Shown: in pieces, positions 1 through 6,830 of the stretch
Position numbering within the stretch: position 1 is the first letter of the stretch
Layout of the letters: each line of letters opens with the position of its first letter
Assembly: GCA_019752115.1 (NCBI GenBank)
Contig: JAIEMN010000009.1
Span: forward strand, 1 to 64,000
DNA length: 64,000 bases
From: Gemmatimonadaceae bacterium
GTDB taxonomy: Bacteria > Gemmatimonadota > Gemmatimonadetes > Gemmatimonadales > Gemmatimonadaceae
Reading direction: 5' to 3'
Translations under genes and position numbers: made by a program
The notes under the pieces: generated by a model
The model's input: the letters and a program-made list of their open reading frames with translations, nothing else
The model's database searches: none
What the model was told of the DNA's origin: nothing

Positions 1-128
1 CTTCGGACGCTGGGTCGAGCGTGTCGGGCCGCGGGCGGGCCTGGCGGGGGGCCGCCCTGCGCGGACGCTACGCGCGTCACCAGGACAAGCAGCACACCGG
101 CGAACATCAGAATCCGGGAGCGATTCAC
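1..128 (-). CDS. Secreted protein, N-terminal fragment (cut by window edge)
   Basis: Only the first 42 codons lie in the window; the gene runs off the left edge. It starts at GTG (126-128), which overlaps the TGA of the anti-sigma gene by 4 nt (GTGA). The first 24 residues form a clear signal peptide: a basic start (NRSR), a hydrophobic core, and an A-S-A-Q type cleavage region. A Gly/Pro-rich stretch follows. As third gene of the sigma/anti-sigma operon it may be a periplasmic partner or sensor, but the visible part shows no family motif, so the function is unknown. Confidence 0.6.
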   Translation of the reverse strand, partial: MNRSRILMFAGVLLVLVTRVASAQGGPPPGPPAARHARPSVR

Positions 129-853
129 GGTTGGGCTCCTCCACGCGACGACACGACCGGCACGGTGGGTGCCGGTTCGGCGCTGGTCGCGCCATCCCAC
201 TTCTCCAAACGATCGATCAGGGCCTGAATCTCCGCCTCGGTCGCGTTGTCGAGCGCCCCATACGAGACCGCCACGTTCGCGTGCGCGGGGCTCGATGCCG
301 CGGGTGAGGCGGCGCTGGTGGTCGTACCGGTCGCCGCCGGGCGCGCCAGACTCGCGCTCTCCGACGGGGCGGCGGCGGTGGGGCTGAGGGGCGCGACGGT
401 GGTGGACTCCACCACCTGCAGCGCATCCGGGGCGGCGTCGAACGCGGCGCCACCGCGACGCGCGACGAGTACCGAGAAGCCACCGGCGAGGATGACACCC
501 AGCGTCGCGGCCATGCGCCACACCTGCGGGCCCTGCCACCGCGAACGCGACCCCGACCGCGACGGGGCCGTGGACGCCCCACGAACCGACGGCGGCACGG
601 CGGTTCCACGATGCACCTGCAACACCGGCGTGGCGGCCGCCGGGCGCGGCAGCGCCGCGACGATCCGCGCCACATCGATTGGCGCCACCGCCACGCGCGC
701 CGCTCGCACATCGCGCAGGATCGCGAGATCCGCGGTGCACGCGTCACACTCGGCGAGGTGTGCCGTCACCCGCACGCGATCAGCGTCGCCGAGCGACTCC
801 GCCACGAAATCGGGGAGCAGATCCTGCAGCTCCGGGGTTCGGCACTTAGTCAT
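125..853 (-). CDS. Membrane anti-sigma factor with zinc-finger (zf-HC2-like) domain
   Basis: A 242-residue protein expected to hold the neighbouring ECF sigma factor at the membrane. The cytoplasmic N-terminus carries the H-x3-C-x2-C zinc signature (H32, C36, C39) of the zf-HC2 anti-sigma family. One membrane segment lies near residues 112-131. It is followed by a low-complexity Ala/Pro/Ser/Thr periplasmic region. Its ATG lies inside the last codons of the sigma gene (8-nt overlap), so translation is probably coupled and the two are made in fixed ratio. The role is inferred from the motif and the pairing; the signal it senses is unknown. Confidence 0.85.
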   Translation of the reverse strand: MTKCRTPELQDLLPDFVAESLGDADRVRVTAHLAECDACTADLAILRDVRAARVAVAPIDVARIVAALPRPAAATPVLQVHRGTAVPPSVRGASTAPSRSGSRSRWQGPQVWRMAATLGVILAGGFSVLVARRGGAAFDAAPDALQVVESTTVAPLSPTAAAPSESASLARPAATGTTTSAASPAASSPAHANVAVSYGALDNATEAEIQALIDRLEKWDGATSAEPAPTVPVVSSRGGAQP

Positions 854-1400
854 CGAGAAACTCCTTCACGGCCCGCATCGCGTTGTGATAATGCACTCGC
901 GCCGACCCCTCGGTGGTGTCGAGGATCTCGGCGATCTCCTTGTAACTGCGTCCTTCCTGCACGCGCAGCAGGAAGACGTCCCGCTGCAGGCGCGTGAGGC
1001 GCGCCAGCGCCCCGTGGACGCGCTGCGAGGCTTCGTCCGCCACCAGCGTGTCCAGTGCGTTGTATCCGGTCGCCACCGGCTCGTCGTCGATATCGACTTC
1101 GGTGCCGCGGCGCCCCTGCGCCCGCCGACGGTCGATGACGAGCCGGCGCTCGATGGTGAACAGCCACGTGCGTAGCGAGCTGTCGGCGCGAAAGCTGTCG
1201 AGGGCGCCGAAGGCCCGCACGAAGGTGTCCTGCACCAGCTCATCCACGTCCTGCGTGATGCCAAGCCGCGCGGCAAAGCGCGCGAGGGCCTCGGCGTGCC
1301 GCTCCACGATCGCCGTGGCGGCCCGCTCGTCCCCTGCCAGCCATCGATCGATGAGGACGGCATCCTCGGATGCATCGTCGCGCTGTTCGGCATGGATCAT
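846..1400 (-). CDS. ECF-type RNA polymerase sigma factor
   Basis: A 184-residue sigma-70 family protein of the extracytoplasmic-function type. Region 2 spans about residues 30-95 (VDELVQDTFVRAF, then LRTWLFTIERRLVIDRRR). Region 4 spans about 128-182 with the helix-turn-helix YKEIAEILDTTEGSARVHYH. The linker is short and there is no region 1 or 3. I chose the ATG at 1398-1400 because it gives the normal ECF length and has GGAG just upstream; longer in-frame extensions run into the divergent GDPD gene. It is followed directly by its zinc-finger anti-sigma factor, the usual order for ECF systems. Confidence 0.92.
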   Translation of the reverse strand: MIHAEQRDDASEDAVLIDRWLAGDERAATAIVERHAEALARFAARLGITQDVDELVQDTFVRAFGALDSFRADSSLRTWLFTIERRLVIDRRRAQGRRGTEVDIDDEPVATGYNALDTLVADEASQRVHGALARLTRLQRDVFLLRVQEGRSYKEIAEILDTTEGSARVHYHNAMRAVKEFLDD

Positions 1401-1484
1401 ACGCTCCACCCTCTTGGACGCCCCGGGCCGCCGGTCGTTAAGGCCGGATTGACCGGGGGCCGGCGGGCCGGCAGGTTGCCGCGG

Positions 1485-2201
1485 ATGAGCGCGCACGCGA
1501 ATCGCATCCCGGAGATCATCGCTCATCGGGGCGCGTCGCGGGAGTGCCTGGAGAACACCCTGCCCGCTTTCGCGCGGGCCCTCGAGCTCGGGGCGGATGC
1601 GATCGAGCTGGATGTCCACGGGACCGCCGACGGGGTCCTGGTGGTGCATCACGACCCCGTCCTGCGCCTCGAACCGGAGGGGCCGCTGGTACCGATCGCC
1701 AGCCTCCTGGCGAGCGAGGTGGCTGCGGTCTCGCTCCGTGACGGCGCGCGTGTCCCGCGCCTCGATGCCGTGTGCGATCTGGTCGGGACCCGCGCGCGGC
1801 TCTACGTGGAAGTGAAGGCCTCGAGCGTCGCCGAGCTGGTCGTGGCGGCGTTCGATCGCTATCCGCAGATGCGTCTGGCCGTGCACGCCTTCGATCACCG
1901 CCTGCCGCTGGCCGTGCGTCAACGTCGCCCAGCGACGGCCATCGGGCTGTTGAGCGCGTCGTACCCGCTGGACGTGGCCGCCTGGCTGGGCGGCGTGCAG
2001 CCGGAGGCCGTCTGGCAACACGCCGCGCTCATCGACGAGGCCTTTGTGCGTGCCGTGCAGGGCTTTGGCGCCCGGTGCATCGCCTGGACCGTGAACGACG
2101 CGCCCCACGCGCGCCAATTGGCGGCGTGGGGCGTCGACGGCCTGTGCAGCGACGTGCCGGACCTGATCCGACGTGCCGTGACGGACGCGCCTTACGGCTG
2201 A
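1485..2201 (+). CDS. Glycerophosphodiester phosphodiesterase
   Basis: A 238-residue GDPD-family TIM barrel that hydrolyses glycerophosphodiesters to glycerol-3-phosphate and an alcohol. Visible family marks are IIAHRGASRE near the N-terminus (H14, R15), metal ligands E41 and D43 in ELDVHGTADG, H56 in VVHHDP, and YVEVKAS further on. No signal peptide is seen, so it is probably cytoplasmic. The ATG at 1485 was chosen because the family fold starts within ten residues of it. A weak promoter (TTGACC, 17 nt, CAGGTT) ends 7 nt before it. The gene is divergent from the sigma operon, and its end overlaps the next, convergent gene by 10 nt. Confidence 0.9.
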   Translation: MSAHANRIPEIIAHRGASRECLENTLPAFARALELGADAIELDVHGTADGVLVVHHDPVLRLEPEGPLVPIASLLASEVAAVSLRDGARVPRLDAVCDLVGTRARLYVEVKASSVAELVVAAFDRYPQMRLAVHAFDHRLPLAVRQRRPATAIGLLSASYPLDVAAWLGGVQPEAVWQHAALIDEAFVRAVQGFGARCIAWTVNDAPHARQLAAWGVDGLCSDVPDLIRRAVTDAPYG

Positions 2202-2548
2202 CCCGGCGGCGGGCTGACGGGCCCGGAGGTCGCCGGCACATCCGACGCGGTCGCCGGCGCGCCCGCCGCCGCGGCGCTGGCCTTGGCGTCGGCCAGCTCC
2301 TTTTCGAGCTTCCGGGCGGCATCGTCGCGCTCCTTGAGCGCCGCCACGAGACGCGCCTGTGCGTCGGCATCCAGGGCCCCGCCGGCCTCCTGCGCCCGGA
2401 AGATCGCGTAGCCGAGCGCCTCCGCGGCCTTGTCCGCCTGTTCGCGCGCCCGGTACGCCTCGATGCGGAGCTTCCCCTCGTCGAAGACGTCCTGCGCCGC
2501 CTTGCCGGCCTTGTCGATTCCCTGCTTGACCTTGTCCCAGAGCGCCAT
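2192..2548 (-). CDS. Small helical protein of unknown function
   Basis: A 118-residue protein starting MALWDKVKQGIDKAGKAAQD. It has an amphipathic, Lys/Glu/Ala-rich helix or coiled coil up to about residue 90 and an Ala/Pro-rich tail. There is no signal peptide, membrane segment or cysteine. Short bacterial proteins with this kind of start are common but uncharacterised, and I cannot name a family. The ATG at 2546-2548 has AGGA 8 nt upstream. The gene lies beyond the rpmA terminator, so it is probably transcribed separately. It overlaps the convergent GDPD gene by 10 nt at its 3' end. Confidence 0.65.
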   Translation of the reverse strand: MALWDKVKQGIDKAGKAAQDVFDEGKLRIEAYRAREQADKAAEALGYAIFRAQEAGGALDADAQARLVAALKERDDAARKLEKELADAKASAAAAGAPATASDVPATSGPVSPPPGQP

Positions 2549-2641
2549 GGCTCGAATCCTCGCGATGCGATTGATGCAGCGGTGGACCAACAGAGGGCCC
2601 TACGGTGCCGCGTGTCCGGAAGTTGCGGTCGGGAACGCAAA

Positions 2642-2672
2642 AGGGGCAGGCGCACGTGGTGCGCCTGCCCCT
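2642..2672 (-). terminator. Intrinsic terminator of rplU-rpmA
   Basis: A perfect 13-bp GC-rich stem (2643-2655 with 2659-2671, 3-nt loop), closed by an A-T pair and followed on the minus strand by TTTT. It starts 19 nt after the rpmA stop codon. This is a standard factor-independent terminator. Confidence 0.85.
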
Positions 2673-2690
2673 CGGGACGTGCCGGGCGGG

Positions 2691-2972
2691 TTAGGCCTCG
2701 ACCGTCTCCTCGACGTACTCCACGGGGAGGACGTTGACCTTGTAGGCCTTTTTGCTCTTGTGGGCGAACTGCACGACGCCGTCGACGAGCGAGTAGATCG
2801 TGTAGTCGGTGCCCATGCCGACGTTGGCACCCGGATGCCACTTGGTGCCGCACTGACGGAGGATGATGTTGCCGGCCGTAACGAACTCGCCGCCGTACTT
2901 CTTGATGCCGCGGTACTTCGGATTGGAATCGCGGCCGTTGCGGGAGGAGCCGACGCCCTTCTTATGTGCCAT
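2691..2972 (-). CDS. rpmA: 50S ribosomal protein L27
   Basis: A 93-residue L27. The N-terminal tail [19 protein letters not shown] reaches the peptidyl-transferase centre in the ribosome, and the rest is the usual beta-barrel ([24 protein letters not shown]). The protein begins directly with the mature MAHKKG sequence, so there is no cleavable Firmicutes-type N-terminal extension. It follows rplU by 46 nt on the same strand and ends just before an intrinsic terminator, forming the conserved rplU-rpmA unit. Confidence 0.98.
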   Translation of the reverse strand: MAHKKGVGSSRNGRDSNPKYRGIKKYGGEFVTAGNIILRQCGTKWHPGANVGMGTDYTIYSLVDGVVQFAHKSKKAYKVNVLPVEYVEETVEA

Positions 2973-3018
2973 GACGAATACTCCGGAAAGGCAGCGCGCC
3001 AGCGCGCGCCGCCGGCTC

Positions 3019-3336
3019 TCAGCCGAGGGTGATGTCCTTGATGCGCACTTCAGTGAACTTCTGCCGATGCCCCTGCTTGCGGGCGTAGTTCTTCCGGCGC
3101 TTGAACTTGAAGACGATGATCTTGTCGTCGAGACCGTGCTTGACGATCTCCGCCGTCACCTTCGCGCCGGAGAGCGTGGGCACGCCCGTGCGGATCTGCT
3201 TGCCGTCGGAGCCGAGGAGGACGTCGTTGAATTCAACGGCCGTGCCGGCTTCACCCAGCAGTGACGGAATCCGAAGGGTCTTGCCCGGCTCGGCACGGAA
3301 CTGCTTGCCGCCGGTGCGGATGATGGCGTAGCTCAT
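3019..3336 (-). CDS. rplU: 50S ribosomal protein L21
   Basis: A 105-residue L21 of normal length. It begins [18 protein letters not shown] and contains the family block [17 protein letters not shown] near residue 80. It binds 23S rRNA with L20 in the large subunit. It is the first gene of the rplU-rpmA unit and is preceded by about 70 nt of leader and a strong promoter at 3414-3442. The leader contains a self-complementary GGACGTCC that could form a hairpin; I cannot say whether it has an autoregulatory role. Confidence 0.98.
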   Translation of the reverse strand: MSYAIIRTGGKQFRAEPGKTLRIPSLLGEAGTAVEFNDVLLGSDGKQIRTGVPTLSGAKVTAEIVKHGLDDKIIVFKFKRRKNYARKQGHRQKFTEVRIKDITLG

Positions 3337-3413
3337 GGAAAGTTCCTACAGAAGTACCTGGAGTGATCCAAAATGGACGTCCAGATTTGTGTGCGTCCAA
3401 AACGTAGCCTAGA

Positions 3414-3442
3414 AGCTTATCCGGGCTGGGTTTACGTGTCAA
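3414..3442 (-). promoter_or_regulatory. Strong promoter of rplU-rpmA
   Basis: On the minus strand a consensus -35 TTGACA (3437-3442) is separated by 17 nt from a -10 TAAGCT (3414-3419). Transcription would start about 70 nt before the rplU ATG. It is the best sigma-70-like match in the window and anchors the promoter form seen at other genes here. Confidence 0.8.
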
Positions 3443-3490
3443 CGGGCTGGCCCGCCCAACTGCGCGGTCCGGCGCCGGTCCGGCGGGCGA

Positions 3491-5053
3491 TCAGGCGATC
3501 GCGTACTGCTGGGTGACGTCCCGCTGGGCCCCCCGCATGACGAGCTTGATCTCGTCGGGCTTGAGGAGCGGGTCGTCCCGGAGTTCGAGCGGGAACCCGG
3601 CCAGCTTCTCCAGCCGCTTCACGAAATCGTGCTCCTGTTCCAGAACGTGGAGCGCGACCTCCGGATGCAGGCGCAGGAGCACCGGCTCACGCCGCCCCTC
3701 GGCGGCCATGCGTCGCACGGCCCGCTCGGTGCGGCGGACGATCGTTTCGGGGGTGAACACGCGTCCCGTGCCGCTGCAGGTGGGACACGCCTCGGTCATG
3801 CTCTGGTAGTGGCTCTGCCGCACGCGCTGGCGCGTCATTTCCACGAGCCCGAGCTCCGACACCGCAAACGCCTTCGTGCGGGCGCGATCGCGCCCCAGAT
3901 GCGTGCGCAGTTCGTGCAGCACCTTGTCGCGATTGCCCTGCGTCTCCATGTCGATGAAGTCGCAGACGATGATGCCGCCCACATCGCGCAGACGCAGCTG
4001 CCGCGCGATTTCGCGTGCCGCCTCGGTGTTCGTCTTGAAGATCGTCTTTTCGGGGTCGCGCTTGCCGGTGTAGCGGCCGGAGTTCACGTCGATCGAGACC
4101 AGCGCTTCGGTCTGCTCGATGATGATGTAGCCCCCGCTCGGCAGATCGCAGCGCCGCTTGAAGAGATCGCGGATCTCCGTTTCGATCCCTTCCTTGTCGA
4201 AGAGCGGAACGGTGTCTTCGTAGAGCTTCACCCGCTCGACGAGGTCGGGGGCGATCCCCTGCAGGTATTCGGTGATCTCGTTGAAGACCTGCTTCGAGTC
4301 CACGAGGACGCGCTCGACCTTGGCGCTGAAGAGGTCGCGCACGAGACCGCGCGTGACGTTCGTCTCGCGGTGCACCATGGCGGGGGCGCGCAGGAACTGC
4401 GTCTTCCGCTTGATGCGCTTCCAGTTGTTGATGAGCGTGTTGAGCTCGCGCTCGAACGTCTCCTTGGTCGCGTCTTCCGACACGGTGCGGACGATCACGC
4501 CGCCGGCGTCATCGGGGAGCATCTCGCCGACCATGGCCCGAAGGCGCTGCCGCTCGGCGCGCTCGTCGATCTTGCGGCTCACGCCCACCTTGGACGCGAA
4601 CGGCATGTAGACCAGGAACCGTCCGGCCAGCGACACCTGCGCGGTGACGCGCGGGCCCTTGGTGGAGATGGGTTCCTTGGTGATCTGGACGAGGATGTCC
4701 TGCCCGCGCTTCAGCAGATCCTGAATGGGACGGACTTCACGGCGGCCGCGACGGCCCCCGCCGCCGCCGCTCGACTCGTCGTCGCTGCTGTCGTCGTCAT
4801 CATCGTCGTCGGAGACCTGCTCATTTTCGACGACGACGTCGGCCGCATGCAGGAAGGCCGACTTTTCGGTACCGATGTTGACGAAGGCCGCCTGAATGCC
4901 GGGGAGGACCGCCTCGACTTTGCCGAGATAGACGTCGCCGACCATGCGGCGGGCGTCCGGCCGATCCACCAGCAACTCCACCAGCTGGCCGTCCTCGATG
5001 ATGGCGACGCGCGTTTCGCGCGGCGTCGCGTTCACCAGGAGCTCACGCTTCAT
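3491..5053 (-). CDS. rng: Ribonuclease G/E family endoribonuclease
   Basis: A 520-residue RNase G-like enzyme that cleaves single-stranded RNA in rRNA maturation and mRNA decay. The S1 RNA-binding domain covers about residues 35-140. The RNase H-like catalytic part has the metal-binding aspartates in VSIDVNSG and CDFIDMET, followed by the zinc-link CPTCSGTGRV. The length matches RNase G and there is no RNase E degradosome tail. The ATG at 5051-5053 (MKRELLVN) is the family start. Odd: an acidic run then a glycine run then arginines (about residues 80-106) is inserted in the S1 domain. It precedes rplU, a conserved neighbourhood. Confidence 0.95.
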   Translation of the reverse strand: MKRELLVNATPRETRVAIIEDGQLVELLVDRPDARRMVGDVYLGKVEAVLPGIQAAFVNIGTEKSAFLHAADVVVENEQVSDDDDDDDSSDDESSGGGGGRRGRREVRPIQDLLKRGQDILVQITKEPISTKGPRVTAQVSLAGRFLVYMPFASKVGVSRKIDERAERQRLRAMVGEMLPDDAGGVIVRTVSEDATKETFERELNTLINNWKRIKRKTQFLRAPAMVHRETNVTRGLVRDLFSAKVERVLVDSKQVFNEITEYLQGIAPDLVERVKLYEDTVPLFDKEGIETEIRDLFKRRCDLPSGGYIIIEQTEALVSIDVNSGRYTGKRDPEKTIFKTNTEAAREIARQLRLRDVGGIIVCDFIDMETQGNRDKVLHELRTHLGRDRARTKAFAVSELGLVEMTRQRVRQSHYQSMTEACPTCSGTGRVFTPETIVRRTERAVRRMAAEGRREPVLLRLHPEVALHVLEQEHDFVKRLEKLAGFPLELRDDPLLKPDEIKLVMRGAQRDVTQQYAIA

Positions 5054-5567
5054 TGTGTTCCCGCCCAACGGCGGACCGCTCCCTCCCGACCGGTAGCGAC
5101 TCTACGGGCCGGGACAGCGGCAGGTACGGTGAACCTACGGAGTGGCCCGCGCGCGCCAGCGACCGAACGGCCAGCGGCGGCGACACGGACGAACGTCACA
5201 GGGCTCCCCCAACCGGCAGGACCGATCGAATCGGGCGGCTCGCGCCGGGACGCTGCCATCCCGCGCTCGAAGCGGCAGGAGGCGCAGACCCGGAAACCAC
5301 GCGGACACCCGCGATCGACGCACACGAGGTGTGTCATGCGGTGGGACGTGTGGCGGGGTCGGTCGGCTGCACGCTGGCACCGGACGGCCCCGGCCACAAA
5401 CGCAAACGGCCCGTGAGTCGCACGGGCCGCCGGCGCCTGAAGCGACGGCTATGGGAACATCACATTAATGGTACCCGGGGAGGCTTGAACCCACAACCCA
5501 AGACCAAAAGCCCGGAACCCTGAACTGATCAGTTCAGGGTTCCGGGCTTTTGGTCTTGGGTTCTGGG
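5054..5567. other. Gene-free intergenic region (about 510 nt)
   Basis: I see no credible gene on either strand; the short reading frames have Arg/Pro/Ala-rich shadow composition and no family motif. The region holds the upstream flank of rng, a GC hairpin (5408-5428) and a large palindrome (5488-5569). A motif resembling a tRNA T-arm and 3' acceptor lies at about 5467-5497 on the minus strand, but no matching 5' half is present. Confidence 0.6.
5408..5428 (-). terminator. Possible intrinsic terminator after the acyl-CoA dehydrogenase gene
   Basis: An 8-bp GC stem (GGCCCGTG with CACGGGCC, 5-nt loop) is followed on the minus strand by GTTTGCGTTTGT. It would end transcripts leaving the acyl-CoA dehydrogenase gene after they pass the palindrome. 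The T tract is interrupted, so this is only a likely site. Confidence 0.45.
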
Positions 5568-5569
5568 TT
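5488..5569. repeat. 82-nt near-perfect palindrome
   Basis: The arms 5495-5528 and 5529-5562 are perfect reverse complements (34 bp). After one mismatch (5494/5563) a further six bases pair, giving 41-nt arms with no spacer and TGATCA at the centre. The right arm reaches into the stop codon of the acyl-CoA dehydrogenase gene. As RNA it would form a very stable hairpin; as DNA it could extrude as a cruciform. Neither side has a clear U tract. It could be a terminator, a mobile repeat unit, or an assembly fold-back. Confidence 0.9.
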
Positions 5570-6782
5570 AGGCCAGGCTCTTCAAGAGGTGCCGCGCGAT
5601 CACCATCCGCTGAATCTCGCTCGTCCCCTCGCCGATCTCGCAGATCTTGGCGTCGCGCATGTAGCGCTCGACCGGGTAGTCGCGGGTGTAGCCGTAGCCG
5701 CCGTGCACCTGGATCGCCTTGATGGTGGCCCGCATGGCGAGCTCCGAGCAGAAGAGCTTGGCCATGGCGGCTTCCTTGCCGTACGGCTTGCCATTCTGGG
5801 CCAGCCAGGCCGCGTGGTAGACCAGATGGCGGCCGGCCTCGATCTCGGTGGCCATGTCGGACAGCTGGAACTGGATGCCCTGGAAGTTGGCGATCGCCTG
5901 CCCGAACTGCTTGCGGACGCTGGCGTACTGGAGCGACTGCTCGAGGGCGCCCTGCGCGATGCCGACCGACAGCGCCGCGATCCCGATGCGACCGGCGTCG
6001 AGCGTCTTCATGAAGTTCACGAAGCCCAGCCCCTCGGTTCCCAGCAGGTTCTCGGCGGGCACCTCGACGTTGTCGAAGAGGAGTTCGCGCGTGTCCGAGG
6101 CACGCCAGCCCAGCTTGTCTTCCTTCTTGCCGGCGGTGAAGCCGGCCATGTTCGGGAGCGCGTCGTCGTGCCCGACCCCGTGCACGCGGCAGGCCTCGAG
6201 GTCAACGCTCTCCTTGGTCAGGATGAAGCTCGAGATGCCCTTCGTGCCCTTGCTCGGATCGGTGACGGCCGTGACGACGAAGATCTCTCCAACGCCGGCG
6301 TGCGTAATGAAGCGCTTGCTGCCGTTCAGGATGTACTTGTCCCCCTGCTTCACAGCGGTCGTACGCGTGCCGCCGGCATCACTGCCGGCCGCCTCTTCGG
6401 TTAGGCCGAAGCCACCGAGGACCTTGCCGCTGGCGAGCAACGGCACGTAACGCTCGATCTGCGCCTTGGTGCCGAAGTTGACGATGGGTGACGTGCCCAA
6501 CGTCGTATGCGCGCTGATGGTGATCGAGTGCGAGGCGCACACTTTCGCGAGCTCTTCGATCGCAATCATGAAGCTGATCGTGTCGAACCCGGCACCACCG
6601 ATCTCTTCGGACCAGGGTACACCGAGCAGCCCGAGCTCGCCCATCTTCTTCACATTCTCCCAGGGGAACGTGGAGGTTTCGTCGAACTGGCCGGCCACGG
6701 GCGCGACTTCGTCGCGGGCGAAAGACCGCACCATATCGCGCACGGCGAGATGCTGCTCGGAGAAGTAAAGGCTGTCGTCCAT
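5568..6782 (-). CDS. Acyl-CoA dehydrogenase (short/branched-chain type)
   Basis: A 404-residue FAD enzyme that oxidises acyl-CoA to trans-2-enoyl-CoA and passes electrons to ETF. Visible marks: [16 protein letters not shown] (FAD/substrate loop, about residues 122-137), the C-terminal FAD-binding helices with [19 protein letters not shown], and [10 protein letters not shown], where the Glu of EGT is the usual catalytic base of butyryl-type enzymes. The length is normal and there is no signal peptide. It stands alone, with recQ upstream on the same strand and the palindrome directly after its stop. It could feed the propionyl/methylmalonyl-CoA genes nearby, but substrate specificity cannot be read from the sequence. 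Confidence 0.92.
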   Translation of the reverse strand: MDDSLYFSEQHLAVRDMVRSFARDEVAPVAGQFDETSTFPWENVKKMGELGLLGVPWSEEIGGAGFDTISFMIAIEELAKVCASHSITISAHTTLGTSPIVNFGTKAQIERYVPLLASGKVLGGFGLTEEAAGSDAGGTRTTAVKQGDKYILNGSKRFITHAGVGEIFVVTAVTDPSKGTKGISSFILTKESVDLEACRVHGVGHDDALPNMAGFTAGKKEDKLGWRASDTRELLFDNVEVPAENLLGTEGLGFVNFMKTLDAGRIGIAALSVGIAQGALEQSLQYASVRKQFGQAIANFQGIQFQLSDMATEIEAGRHLVYHAAWLAQNGKPYGKEAAMAKLFCSELAMRATIKAIQVHGGYGYTRDYPVERYMRDAKICEIGEGTSEIQRMVIARHLLKSLA

Positions 6783-6830
6783 CGGGTGGGGAGCAGGGGC
6801 AACGCGCGCGATGGCGCGTTGGGGCGGGAG

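Noticed and set aside
246-1175. Long open frame on the plus strand opposite the sigma/anti-sigma genes
   Set aside because: Arg/Ala/Pro-rich shadow of high-GC coding sequence on the other strand with no family motif. The same applies to many long frames opposite real genes, for example 3629-5416, 8465-11380, 23958-25727 and 48275-51559.
1392-1400. TATGAT at the sigma factor start as a -10 box
   Set aside because: It overlaps the start codon itself and has no -35; the GGAG site just upstream explains the ATG better.
3337-3413. L21 leader-type riboregulator before rplU
   Set aside because: Only a short GGACGTCC self-complementary stretch is visible; I cannot match a known leader structure by eye.
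5467-5497. tRNA-like 3' half on the minus strand (T-loop TTCAAGC, then an acceptor-like CGGGTACCA)
   Set aside because: No matching acceptor 5' strand, D-arm or anticodon arm; the T-stem has a mismatch and the adjacent sequence is the palindrome. At best a relic.
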